From a virus: a stretch of DNA of 64,000 nucleotides. Shown here piece by piece: positions 26,439 through 35,117 of this stretch. Under the pieces are notes generated by a model. It was given only the letters and a program-made list of their open reading frames with translations, did no database searches and was not told the DNA's origin. The stretch lies in IMG/VR virus record IMGVR_UViG_3300015360_000023, positions 1 to 64,000 of that record, one strand, 5' to 3'. Numbering within the stretch: position 1 is the first letter of the stretch; each line of letters begins with the position of its first letter. A program made the position numbers and the translations under genes.

Positions 26439-27128
26439 ATGCTACGTTTAGTTCAAGTCGGAAATACACTTCCAGCAACCTTCATTGTCGATCCGTCTGC
26501 TGAATTTCAGCCAGGACAAATTGCTGAATTAACTGTTATTGGTAACCAAGTAATGGCTACCGTAAGTAACGGAACTGCTCCTATTGGTGTTATTGATGAT
26601 ATCAAAACCAAAGCATTTACCAATGTTTCTTGGAATGAAGTTGTCATTGTGCCGGCCATAGGTGTACCTGGTCCCAACAGTACTATAGTAACGCCTATTG
26701 ATATCAAAGCTGAACTTAAAAAGCCAAATATTATATCTTCTAGTTTCAATTCAACTGTTAAGGTAACAGTTAATCCAATTAATGGAGTTATTACATTTTT
26801 GGCAGGCACTCAATTGAATTTCGATTTAACTGGTAGCGGTACGCCTAATGCTATTAGAACTATTGTAAATTATACTTATCAAGTAGCTAATATTCCTGGT
26901 GATGATAGTACTGCGGGCTCTGGAAGAATTACTGTTTGGTTTAATAGAATGTTTTTCCAGACTGACCAGTATGAAACGAACCAGCAATACCCGGTCCGTG
27001 CCAATTTATACGTTTCTGAAGCGGGCTTCTTGACCACCAGAAGGCCTAGCAGCATTCACCCCGCTGTAGCTATGGTTACGGCCCCACCTACGCCAATGAA
27101 TCCCATGATCGAGGTTTTGTGGTTTTGA
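26439..27128 (+). CDS. Head decoration-like protein (paralogue of the 34418 gene)
   Basis: The product is 229 residues, beta-rich, with AAGGA before the ATG. It shares layout and motifs with the 227-residue protein at 34418: GSG(R/K)(I/V)T-W in the middle, P--LY-(S/T)-AG-LT later, and an Ala/Pro-rich end. Both look like capsid decoration or stabilising proteins. Codon use is less optimised than for 34418, so this may be a minor variant. Its last nine codons (NPMIEVLWF) are repeated in recoded form just downstream, next to a homing endonuclease gene. Confidence 0.6.
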   Translation: MLRLVQVGNTLPATFIVDPSAEFQPGQIAELTVIGNQVMATVSNGTAPIGVIDDIKTKAFTNVSWNEVVIVPAIGVPGPNSTIVTPIDIKAELKKPNIISSSFNSTVKVTVNPINGVITFLAGTQLNFDLTGSGTPNAIRTIVNYTYQVANIPGDDSTAGSGRITVWFNRMFFQTDQYETNQQYPVRANLYVSEAGFLTTRRPSSIHPAVAMVTAPPTPMNPMIEVLWF

Positions 27129-27154
27129 ACCCGGTGATTGAAGTGCTCTGGTTA
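27099..27154 (+). repeat. Recoded duplicate of the 3' end of the decoration-like gene
   Basis: The gene ends with NPMIEVLWF and TGA (27099-27128). Directly after it, in another frame (27128-27154), the bases encode NPVIEVLWL. Almost every codon pair differs at a silent position. The second copy is not attached to an open start. This looks like a remnant of an original gene end, left when a variant end arrived together with the neighbouring GIY-YIG gene. Confidence 0.65.
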
Positions 27155-27171
27155 ATCAAACGGAAAACGAC

Positions 27172-27182
27172 TGATATATAAT
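27172..27182 (+). promoter_or_regulatory. TGATATA-type promoter-like element
   Basis: TGATATATAAT is identical to the copy at 98-108 and lies 26 bases before the second GIY-YIG gene. The bases around it (CGGAAAA upstream, TGTTTC and GAGGTT downstream) are also shared with the first endonuclease leader. Confidence 0.45.
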
Positions 27183-27197
27183 GTTTCAGAGGTTCAA

Positions 27198-27971
27198 ATG
27201 ACCGACGAAACACAAGACAATCGAATTCACTATCTTTACTGCATTACTAATAAAATCAACGGAAAAATCTATATCGGTCAAACAGTCCAGCCTGATAAAA
27301 GGTGGTATCAGCACAAAAATATGGCCGCTCAAGATCAGCCCATGATGATAATTTCCTACGCTATCAAAAAATATGGTAATCAAGCGTTTGAATTTGAAGT
27401 GATAGCTGGATGTAAAACTTGGGATGATGCAAATGATATAGAAACTTTGTTAGTTTCACAATATGGTAGCCTAGTACCCAATGGATACAATGTTTCACTT
27501 GGCGGCATGAATGCGCCTAAATCTGAAGCTTGGATCCAGGCCATGAAAGCCTGGCATGCTTCATTATCTTCCGAAGAACGAGCGGAAATTAGTAAAAAAC
27601 AAGCCGAAGCAACCGCAAATCAAATTGCTACCAAGGGTCATCCCGCCGCTGGCCGTATCGTTACACAAGAAGAAAGAGAATTGCATCGTAAGACACGTTT
27701 GGAAAACCCTATTAATTACACCGAAGAACTACGACAAAAAATGTCTGAGGCCCATATTGGAATCAAAGATTCCGAAGAGACTAAAGCTAGTAAATCTGCA
27801 AGCGCTACAGAAGCCTGGGAGAAACGAATTGATTATTCTCGTAAATGCGAAGCTCCTGGCTGTGAGATTTCCGGTAAGGTCAAATACAAGATAATTAACG
27901 GAATTCGTTATTGTAACAAGCATGGCCTACGAATGTTACGCTATAATAGATTAGATACTTTAGATAGCTAA
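27198..27971 (+). CDS. GIY-YIG homing endonuclease with C-terminal Cys/His motif
   Basis: The product is 257 residues with AGAGG at 27188-27192. The GIY-YIG core (HYLYCI at 11-16, KIYIGQ at 23-28, KRWYQH at 34-39) closely matches the gene at 125, as do AGCKTWDDANDIET and the LGGMNAPK segment. The C-terminal part has one NUMOD-like motif (YTEELRQKMSEAHIG). It then ends in CEAPGC...YCNKHG, a likely zinc finger absent from the first copy, so the DNA-recognition regions have diverged. It follows the recoded gene-end repeat, which fits a homing event at this site. Confidence 0.9.
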   Translation: MTDETQDNRIHYLYCITNKINGKIYIGQTVQPDKRWYQHKNMAAQDQPMMIISYAIKKYGNQAFEFEVIAGCKTWDDANDIETLLVSQYGSLVPNGYNVSLGGMNAPKSEAWIQAMKAWHASLSSEERAEISKKQAEATANQIATKGHPAAGRIVTQEERELHRKTRLENPINYTEELRQKMSEAHIGIKDSEETKASKSASATEAWEKRIDYSRKCEAPGCEISGKVKYKIINGIRYCNKHGLRMLRYNRLDTLDS

Positions 27972-28015
27972 TATCTCTGCATATTATTAGTAAATTCCTT
28001 TATCCGAGGCCATCC

Positions 28016-29212
28016 ATGACTTTTAAGCACGTAAAATTTGAAGATTCCGCAATAATGCGTTCCCTTGAGAAAGTAGCAAGAGAAAAGGGTCTTATTAAAG
28101 AAGAAGATCTTATTAAGAAAGCTTCCAAGAGCATTGACTTATCACCAACCCCCGTATTGCTTGTTAACCTACTCAAGCTAGCTAATGGTTTGCGTGATAA
28201 AGGTTATGATGATGCTGCTGCCGAATTAGAGAACAAGGCTATTGCTTACAAGCAAGCCCAGTCTCTTTATGAGACTTCCAAAGAAAAGGGTGAAGATCTT
28301 ATTGATGCCGCTCATCCAAAGGGAAGTCACAAACTTGAAGGCGTTGAAGGCGATGCACTTTTCGAGACCATTCTTGATCAACATTTGGCAGACTTAGAGG
28401 TTGTTGAAAAGAAACCAACCGGCAAGCTAGCCTCTTCTAGAGACATTCTAAAAGCTGTTAGAATTGTTCTAGCAGGTACAGATGAAGAAAATGAAAATGT
28501 TGCACGCGGACAATTTCTTTCCATCGTTTCTGATTTAACTAATTTAGTTGCTAGAGTTATGAGAAATGAGGATTTGTCTGATTGGACTTATCACTCTCCA
28601 ATGAATTTTGGTAACCTTAGAGAAGATGAAGAGGCAGGCACGGGCGTAGCTACCGGGACCACTAAGGGTCACATGGAAGTTCTTACTGGTAATTTGAATG
28701 AACTATCTAAGAAAGGTCCTTCTCAAGAAACCATTAGAGAGATTCAAAAAAATATTAATACGCTAACTTCTCTTATTAGAGATGCTGATCATATTAATCC
28801 TGTTGCCAGAGGAAAATATACATCTGACGCTAGAACTATTTACTCTAGAACCCCAAAGGTATTAGAGGCCCTTCGTGGTGAGGGTGCTGCGGTAGCTCCA
28901 GTTGCTCCAGTTACTATTCCAACAGTAAATGTTACTAGTGGGCCATTAGGAAAAATGTTTGGTCAAATTACTGCGTTAAAAAGCAAACTTAATCTTTGGA
29001 AGTCTTTCAGATCTATTTCTAAAAACCGTGAAGCTATGAATTGGATTAACGAAGAAATTAAATCACTTGATGATATTGATCAGAGATACGATAAAGTGCC
29101 AGAAGATCAAGAAGCCGCTGCGGCCCCCCAAATGCAACGAGAATTAAATGAAGAAGTCGAAGGCATTAATGAATTTGAAGGTACTTGGATTAAACCTGCT
29201 GGCAACGCTTAA
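28016..29212 (+). CDS. Hypothetical helical virion protein with FED and AAHP motifs
   Basis: The product is 398 residues with GAGG before the ATG. The N-terminus MTFKHVKFEDSAIMRSLEKVA resembles those of the 25110 and 25570 genes, and KVAREKGLI matches KIAQEKGMI of the 33023 gene. A helical hairpin NLLKLANGLRDKGYDDAAAELENKA (about 51-75) and the motif DLIDAAHPKG (94-103) follow. The rest is helical with a short Val/Pro linker near 285-300. No family is recognised. Shared N-terminal motifs suggest common targeting, possibly into the prohead, or common ancestry. Confidence 0.6.
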   Translation: MTFKHVKFEDSAIMRSLEKVAREKGLIKEEDLIKKASKSIDLSPTPVLLVNLLKLANGLRDKGYDDAAAELENKAIAYKQAQSLYETSKEKGEDLIDAAHPKGSHKLEGVEGDALFETILDQHLADLEVVEKKPTGKLASSRDILKAVRIVLAGTDEENENVARGQFLSIVSDLTNLVARVMRNEDLSDWTYHSPMNFGNLREDEEAGTGVATGTTKGHMEVLTGNLNELSKKGPSQETIREIQKNINTLTSLIRDADHINPVARGKYTSDARTIYSRTPKVLEALRGEGAAVAPVAPVTIPTVNVTSGPLGKMFGQITALKSKLNLWKSFRSISKNREAMNWINEEIKSLDDIDQRYDKVPEDQEAAAAPQMQRELNEEVEGINEFEGTWIKPAGNA

Positions 29213-29222
29213 TGAGGGATAA

Positions 29223-30437
29223 ATGTCAAAGAAAAACCTAAGAGAGCTAGTAGAAGAAATTCAAAAGTACGCAAAGAAGCCACCTCCACCCCCAGCAGGT
29301 TACAAGGTAGAAGCTCCTGCGCCTACTGCCGCTCCAGTTGCAGGTAATGCACCAGCCGCTCGTTCGGGCGCACGCCCTGTTCCAAAACCAGGTCAACCAG
29401 CAGCAGCGACACATTCAAATGTGTCTACTGAAATACAGAAGATGCAATTCGCTATGCAGAGAGTGGCAAAAACAGTTTCTTCAACTATTAATTACGATGC
29501 TTTAACAAAAGCATTACAAGGTAATCCTGGAGTCGATAAAAGACAAGTTGAAAAGTCTATTGGTAGAGACGCATTCAGTACTATTTTAATTAACAGAATG
29601 CGTGGCGCAAAAACTAAAGGTGTAGAGTTTGATCCAAATCAAAGTAAAACAAAAATGCAAGATAAAAACCCTTCTGATCTGAAGAGTTTGTTTGTAGTAT
29701 TGGATTCTCTTAGAAGAATTGGCGCAGGTAAAGACGAAGGTAATCCTGATGGAGCTTGGGGACCTAGAACTAATAATGGCCTTAAAAATATTGCTTCAGT
29801 TGCTGAGGCGCTTAATAAATTAGGCACAGAATTAGCTATGCAGTCACAAGCATTTGATCCATCGCATATGGAACAATTAAATTCTCTTATTCCAGAATCA
29901 GATAAAGAAATTGATCAGAATGAAAAAGTTAAAAGAGCACCAGTAATTGCCAAACTTTTGGCTGGAGTTCAAGCCTTAGTATTAGATTTTAAAGATCAAA
30001 TATTGGCTAATCCAAACTACGCTGTTTTCATTGATGATCAAAAATCATTATTTGATGTTGGTGCCGATAAAGAAAAGGTGTTTCAGCCTGAAAACGAAGG
30101 CGAGAAACTAATTTATGATTCACTTAGAAATGAAAAAAGTAAAAGTAGATTTATTAGAGATACAAATGGGACAATAGTTCCGGTTGCATCTGTTAAGATT
30201 CCAGCAGAATATACTGGTGGTAAAGAGTTACCACCATTTAATATTACTGGTGCCGACTTAGTTGATAAAGAATCATTCGATCATTGGGCAAATAGTAATT
30301 CTGTTTTAATGAATCTTATGAAGAGCAATCCAACAACCTGGAATAATGTTGTTTCATTTATTCTATCTGATACGCAGAAGCAAATACAACAAAAACTACA
30401 AGGCCCAGCGACTACCCCGCTTCAAGAGACAAGGTAA
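29223..30437 (+). CDS. Hypothetical protein with Pro/Ala-rich N-terminus and a PG-binding-like DGAWGPRT motif
   Basis: The product is 404 residues with GAGGG before the ATG. Residues 18-65 are a Pro/Ala-rich linker. At about 174-190 the sequence GNPDGAWGPRTNNGLKNI recalls the DGxxGPxTxxAL core of peptidoglycan-binding-1 domains, though the surrounding helices are not clearly conserved. The remainder is mixed alpha/beta and unrecognised. The following gene carries a weaker DGQTGP phrase in a similar setting, and the two may be distantly related. A virion role in cell-wall contact is possible but unproven. Confidence 0.55.
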   Translation: MSKKNLRELVEEIQKYAKKPPPPPAGYKVEAPAPTAAPVAGNAPAARSGARPVPKPGQPAAATHSNVSTEIQKMQFAMQRVAKTVSSTINYDALTKALQGNPGVDKRQVEKSIGRDAFSTILINRMRGAKTKGVEFDPNQSKTKMQDKNPSDLKSLFVVLDSLRRIGAGKDEGNPDGAWGPRTNNGLKNIASVAEALNKLGTELAMQSQAFDPSHMEQLNSLIPESDKEIDQNEKVKRAPVIAKLLAGVQALVLDFKDQILANPNYAVFIDDQKSLFDVGADKEKVFQPENEGEKLIYDSLRNEKSKSRFIRDTNGTIVPVASVKIPAEYTGGKELPPFNITGADLVDKESFDHWANSNSVLMNLMKSNPTTWNNVVSFILSDTQKQIQQKLQGPATTPLQETR

Positions 30438-30441
30438 TACA

Positions 30442-31893
30442 ATGAGTTTCATTTACGATGATGACAAATTAGTTCTTGATTTACTTAAGAGCGCCGTTGA
30501 ATTTGAATTAAAATTCAACAAGCGGGGCCAAGTTGCGCCTAATGCAAAAATCAATGCTGAATATCAAAACTATCTTAATCTATCAACTAAGTTAGTAGAA
30601 CAACTTAAAACTCAATATTTCCCACAGGAAAAAGATCCTAATGCCATTAAATCTGATGGCCAGACGGGACCTGTTGTTGCGGATATGAATACCCTTGGAA
30701 ATTTCTTTGACTATATTCTTAAAAATAATATCACTGTTGGTAATCAAAAAATTGTTTACGCAGAGGGAGAGAATCCCCCAAATAGAAACTGGTTACCAGT
30801 AGATGCTGAACAATCAAAATTACTTGTAGAAACTGTCGATCAAGAAGGCAATAGAAAAGCTTTGGTCGGAGCCTATCACGTAAACAAAGATTTGTTATCT
30901 AAGTATTTAGTTAAACTATCAGCTCAACTTAATCAAGAAAAAGACGAAGAGACTAAGAGATTTATGAGATCTATGTTAGCAGGTATTATGGAAAAAGTTA
31001 ATGCTGTTTTCCGTACTAAATTAACTCCAGATCATAAAGAAGTAGAAGAAGAGTTAAAAGATAATGTTGTCCTAGATAATGTCCCTAACCCGATCGTTTC
31101 TGGCGGAGCCGATCCTGCTAACCCTCTTCTTGTTAAAGATGTTAAATCTGTTCAGACATTAAATGCATGGATAGAAGACCATAAAATGACCCTTAAAGAT
31201 GCTAAGGGCCAAGTAATTAGTTATACTCAAAACTACGATAGATGCGCTTTCATCAATGCTCTTTATACTAGGGCTAGTACTATGTCTGACTCTGCTCGTC
31301 CAGAAACTCAGAAGGCAAAAGCATATTATGTAAAAATGATGACCCAAATTGCATCTCAAGCAAATTGTGCGCTTAAGGGCGGCGGAGCCAATCCAAATCA
31401 GACTGCTCAGCCTCAGAAGATTAGTGCTCAAGTTATGGCTCGTATTTTCTCAACGCTACCATTTATGGATGGCGCCATCGACTTTACCAGAATCACTACT
31501 TTCTTAAGTCTTGTTGAACCATTAATTCCTGCTACTTCAGGATCTTCTACTGAGGTTAAGGGCGGAATTACAGAGTTTAAAACCTTCCTAAAGCAACCTA
31601 ATGTAAATCAAGTTTCAATCAAAGTTAACACTGGACAGTTTGCACGTTTGTTAATAGAGCCAAATTCTGGTGGAAAAGTATTTGGAGCAATTGAAGCTTT
31701 AAATCAAGTAATTGATAATACTCGTTCTGTTCTTGATCAATTCAGCTCTGCCTATAAATCAAATTTCGGAGAAAATGAATTAAGACTTTTGGGAGATCAG
31801 ATTGGTGAATCACAAACTGATGACTCAATTTATAGAGAAAATGCAAACAACCTAGCTAATATAAAGGGCGCTGCCGTATCGAGGCCAATCTAA
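30442..31893 (+). CDS. Hypothetical large helical virion protein
   Basis: The product is 483 residues from the ATG at 30442, which has AAGG seven bases upstream and lies four bases after the previous stop; a longer in-frame start inside the upstream gene has no such site. It is mainly helical with charged surfaces, and the phrase IKSDGQTGPVVADMNTLGNFF lies at about 70-90. No family is recognised. Its stop overlaps the next start by one base (TAATG), indicating coupled translation with the membrane-active candidate downstream. Confidence 0.58.
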   Translation: MSFIYDDDKLVLDLLKSAVEFELKFNKRGQVAPNAKINAEYQNYLNLSTKLVEQLKTQYFPQEKDPNAIKSDGQTGPVVADMNTLGNFFDYILKNNITVGNQKIVYAEGENPPNRNWLPVDAEQSKLLVETVDQEGNRKALVGAYHVNKDLLSKYLVKLSAQLNQEKDEETKRFMRSMLAGIMEKVNAVFRTKLTPDHKEVEEELKDNVVLDNVPNPIVSGGADPANPLLVKDVKSVQTLNAWIEDHKMTLKDAKGQVISYTQNYDRCAFINALYTRASTMSDSARPETQKAKAYYVKMMTQIASQANCALKGGGANPNQTAQPQKISAQVMARIFSTLPFMDGAIDFTRITTFLSLVEPLIPATSGSSTEVKGGITEFKTFLKQPNVNQVSIKVNTGQFARLLIEPNSGGKVFGAIEALNQVIDNTRSVLDQFSSAYKSNFGENELRLLGDQIGESQTDDSIYRENANNLANIKGAAVSRPI

Positions 31894-32978
31894 TGAGATC
31901 TACCAGTAGAGAAATCAGTTTTTATGTTGATACCATGATAGTTGAAACACTATTAACGGATTCTCATTTGGTAAAATCTGCTCAAGCAGGCGGCTTCATT
32001 TCAGGATTAATTGGTAAAGTTAAAGACTATTTCGGTGCACATTTTAACTCTGAAAATAAGGCTGGAAGTGTTATTAACATGTTGGCACCTGGAGTTATCT
32101 CAATTGGTTTGGGTGCTATGGGATTACCTTGGCTTGGTGCTATGTTGGCTTTTGCTGCAAGTATTTTTAATATCAATGTCAGCGAGATAATAGAAAGCAT
32201 TTGGAATGGAATCAAAGGTATTGTTAGTTCTGGTAAGCAAACAAGTTCAGAACACATAGATAGTTTAGTTGATTCTTCAATTTCTTCTAACATTAAACCA
32301 GCTACTCAAGATGAAGCTGATAAAGCAAAAACCTCTTTAGAAAGTAGAAACTCTGCTCAACTATTAAGAGATGCCAAATTGCTTAAAATGGCAATGATTG
32401 CTTATGAAGAGTCTCCTGAAAATTTTGTTAAACAGGCAGGTCTTCTTGATTGGTTTTCTGGTAAGAAAGCCGGTGTAGGAAGTTTACTTGGCATAGTTCT
32501 AAAATGGGTCTTTAAGATTGTCTTAGCTTCTGCTGGTTTCATGGTTGCCGGAGATATTGTTAACAAAGTTTTAGATCGACCAAATGCATTAGATGGAACT
32601 TTGAAAGACGGCAAGCCAACAACCGAAACTTCTGTTGCCATGCCTGTTAATATTTCTAAGCAAACTAGATTTAAAGTCAACCCTGGCGCTCAAGATATTT
32701 CTCATAAGGGAAGCAGTTGGATTGAAAATGTCCAGAACTCTGAAGGCGGCATTTCCAATATGCTTATGAGCTGGGCCAAAGAAATTTATCAAGGATTAAA
32801 TGGTTTAGACTCCATTATCCAAAATACGGCAGGTTTTCAAGCCGCTGTTGAAGCCATCTCTTGGCAGAACCATTCCTCTGCTGGCGGACCTATAGTTTAT
32901 ATTCCGCCTATGTTCACTTCTAAGAAGATGGTCGTCGACCATTTCATCGATGAAGTGGCCGAAAAAGCTCCTAAGTAA
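31893..32978 (+). CDS. Hypothetical protein with two hydrophobic segments (possible pore or injected protein)
   Basis: The product is 361 residues. Two long apolar stretches stand out: about 63-93 (Gly/Ala/Leu-rich, around GLGAMGLPWLGAMLAFAA) and about 196-222 (around GIVLKWVFKIVLASAGFMVAG). Both are long enough to cross a membrane. Between and around them the sequence is polar and helical. No signal peptide is present. In a structural operon such a protein could be ejected with DNA and form a channel in the host membrane. This is inference; no family is recognised. It is coupled to the upstream gene by a one-base overlap. Confidence 0.58.
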   Translation: MRSTSREISFYVDTMIVETLLTDSHLVKSAQAGGFISGLIGKVKDYFGAHFNSENKAGSVINMLAPGVISIGLGAMGLPWLGAMLAFAASIFNINVSEIIESIWNGIKGIVSSGKQTSSEHIDSLVDSSISSNIKPATQDEADKAKTSLESRNSAQLLRDAKLLKMAMIAYEESPENFVKQAGLLDWFSGKKAGVGSLLGIVLKWVFKIVLASAGFMVAGDIVNKVLDRPNALDGTLKDGKPTTETSVAMPVNISKQTRFKVNPGAQDISHKGSSWIENVQNSEGGISNMLMSWAKEIYQGLNGLDSIIQNTAGFQAAVEAISWQNHSSAGGPIVYIPPMFTSKKMVVDHFIDEVAEKAPK

Positions 32979-33022
32979 GGCATAGGAATGCATAATATTA
33001 CCAACTTTAATAGCGAGAAAAT

Positions 33023-34270
33023 ATGAAAAGATCTGAAATATTCGATTCTTTTGTCAAAATAGCCCAAGAAAAGGGAATGATCTCTAATGACTCTAGCGAG
33101 GCAAAGAAGAAGATCGAGCAAACTGGTAGAGCCGGTTCTGATGATATTTCTACTATTGAAGCTTTGTATGGTGTTAAACCTGATTCTGCCAAAGGCATGG
33201 ATTATAAGAATAACATTATGGAAGCAGCTCACCCTAATTCTGTTGTCGTCTCCCCATCTTACGATAAGTTAAATGGTTTAGTTGAGAACAACATTGAGCG
33301 TCAAAACATTTTATTGAACATCGTTAACAAACCAGTTAACGGATTATCTACTCAACACAAGTATGCTGAGACTCAGCTTCTATTAACTCTTGTCAGAATT
33401 GGCGATGAGCTTGATAAAAGAGATGAAAACGAATTACGTGCCCTTTCTGATGTATGCCTTGAGCAAACCAGTAAGAAATCTTTTACCAAGACTGCCCAGG
33501 ATCCAGTTACTTTAACGATCGCGGGTATTGCGGCTATTTTAGGTGGCGTTTATTTAAAGAATCACATGAGATTCATTAGTGATGGACTAGAATTAGATCA
33601 CGCTAAATTGACTGGTGAAATTGATGATATGCTTAATTCCAATTCAGATTGGGGCGTTGGATATCAATATAAGCAAGAATTCACCCAAACTATGCAACAA
33701 TTTAGAATGAAGCTAGATACTTTCTATAAAGTATATCAATCAGTTGTTCCAGTTATCAATGACATTGAAAAGCCAAGAGATAAGGCAGAACTTATTGCTA
33801 AATCTAAAGAACCAGATACTCAAACAGTTCAAAGGGCTATTGCCGCTTTTAGAACTGCGGCCGATAATTTAATTCCTGAAATCCAATCAATCATTAAGAA
33901 TTTTTCTAATGAAGGATTTAAGCAAAGACAAATTCAAGAAAAAGGTTTCTTATCAAACTTAGTTGACAGCACTCAAATTTTACATGGTGGCAAAGGATTA
34001 GTTGGTGATGACTTTGATGACGTCCGCCACGCTTTAGAAACATATCTATTAGATATGGGTAATCTAAAGAAGACCTTAGGTGATGTTGGCAGTGTTCAAC
34101 AAAAGATTACTAGTGATTTACAGGCTGCATCAGCTAAGAGTTCAGAACTATTTGGTGGTCCAGAAGCTGTTCTAAATCAAAAGAAGCCAGAAGAAGATCA
34201 AAGAACTGCTCTTCAAAAGGCAGAAGAAGAAGCCGTTAAACTAACTAAAAGTTTAGGATTTGGAAGTTAA
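33023..34270 (+). CDS. Hypothetical helical virion protein with AAHP motif
   Basis: The product is 415 residues. The N-terminus (FVKIAQEKGMIS) and NIMEAAHPNS at about 64-73 match KVAREKGLI and DLIDAAHPKG in the 28016 gene, so the two are probably paralogues through their first 100 residues. A hydrophobic stretch at about 161-178 (PVTLTIAGIAAILGGVYL) may insert in a membrane. The rest is helical, with a charged tail. It is the last gene before the long leader of the decoration/capsid unit. Function unknown. Confidence 0.6.
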   Translation: MKRSEIFDSFVKIAQEKGMISNDSSEAKKKIEQTGRAGSDDISTIEALYGVKPDSAKGMDYKNNIMEAAHPNSVVVSPSYDKLNGLVENNIERQNILLNIVNKPVNGLSTQHKYAETQLLLTLVRIGDELDKRDENELRALSDVCLEQTSKKSFTKTAQDPVTLTIAGIAAILGGVYLKNHMRFISDGLELDHAKLTGEIDDMLNSNSDWGVGYQYKQEFTQTMQQFRMKLDTFYKVYQSVVPVINDIEKPRDKAELIAKSKEPDTQTVQRAIAAFRTAADNLIPEIQSIIKNFSNEGFKQRQIQEKGFLSNLVDSTQILHGGKGLVGDDFDDVRHALETYLLDMGNLKKTLGDVGSVQQKITSDLQAASAKSSELFGGPEAVLNQKKPEEDQRTALQKAEEEAVKLTKSLGFGS

Positions 34271-34417
34271 TCTGGGCATAATGTTTTATTTAAGTAATAT
34301 AAGCGTCTTTTCTATCTGAAAACAGGTAATAAAAGAATATGCTCTATAAGATTTTGTAAGTTAAAGGTGTAAGTAACCATTGTCGCGGGTTTGATAGCGA
34401 TACATTAGGAATATAAA
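34271..34417 (+). promoter_or_regulatory. Long leader upstream of decoration and capsid genes
   Basis: This 147-base AT-rich gap is one of the longest in the window and precedes what look like the most highly expressed genes. It contains several AT-rich candidates (GTAATATAAGCG near 34305, CTCTATAAGATT near 34341) and an AGGA ribosome site about ten bases before the ATG. A strong promoter here is expected, but I cannot choose among the candidates. Confidence 0.35.
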
Positions 34418-35101
34418 ATGTCTCTAAAACTACTACAACCAGGTACCCAACCATTGGGTCAATATGACGGTCTTGACTCTGAAGTTCTTACTCTAAAGGG
34501 TGGAGAAGTTGTTACTTTAGTTAACAGTGCTCTATCTGCAAATGATAAGGCTGCTAAGGATTCTTTCGACGGTTACTCTAACCCAAGCGGTCTTCCAGGT
34601 CGTCCAGTTGTCACTAAGACTCTTAGCGCAACTTCTCGTCCATTGTTCTTGGCTGATGAAGGTATCACTGGATACGGCACTCTATTCGGCTCTGTAGTCG
34701 GTGGAACTGTTGGTCAAGTTGTTACTGGCGGTGCGGTCCTTGGACCTCACACTGCAACCGGCTCTGGCAAGGTAACTTGCTGGGATAAACCAGGTCTTTA
34801 CGCAGTCTCCCTTGATGCATGCGATACAAACGCAAGCACGGGTCTTCAACCAACTCATGCAACTCTAACCACGGGTATGCCACTTTACTTCACCTCTGCT
34901 GGTCTATTGACTCCAACCATTGCTTCCTCTCCAGGTGGCGCAGGTCCAGTCGTAGCTCGCTTCGTCGACTTCGAGACCTCCGGTTCTCTAGTTACTACTC
35001 AATCCAGCATGGTCGCTGCCCTAAACAGCCCATCCGGTCAAGCAGCAACTACTAGAAGCTTTGCATTCGCAACCTTCTATTTCGCACCACCAGTTGCCTA
35101 A
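34418..35101 (+). CDS. Candidate head decoration protein
   Basis: The product is 227 residues, Gly/Thr/Ala-rich and beta-structured, with few charged residues. It sits directly before the major capsid gene, the usual place for a decoration or stabilising protein. It shares GSGKVTCW, LYFTSAGLLT and overall length with the 26439 protein. Codons are strongly biased toward C-ending forms (TTC, AAC, GAC, ACC), as in the capsid gene, indicating abundant product. AGGA precedes the ATG. A hairpin follows the stop. Identity rests on context and composition, not a recognised family. Confidence 0.65.
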   Translation: MSLKLLQPGTQPLGQYDGLDSEVLTLKGGEVVTLVNSALSANDKAAKDSFDGYSNPSGLPGRPVVTKTLSATSRPLFLADEGITGYGTLFGSVVGGTVGQVVTGGAVLGPHTATGSGKVTCWDKPGLYAVSLDACDTNASTGLQPTHATLTTGMPLYFTSAGLLTPTIASSPGGAGPVVARFVDFETSGSLVTTQSSMVAALNSPSGQAATTRSFAFATFYFAPPVA

Positions 35102-35117
35102 GTAACTGAATAATTCA

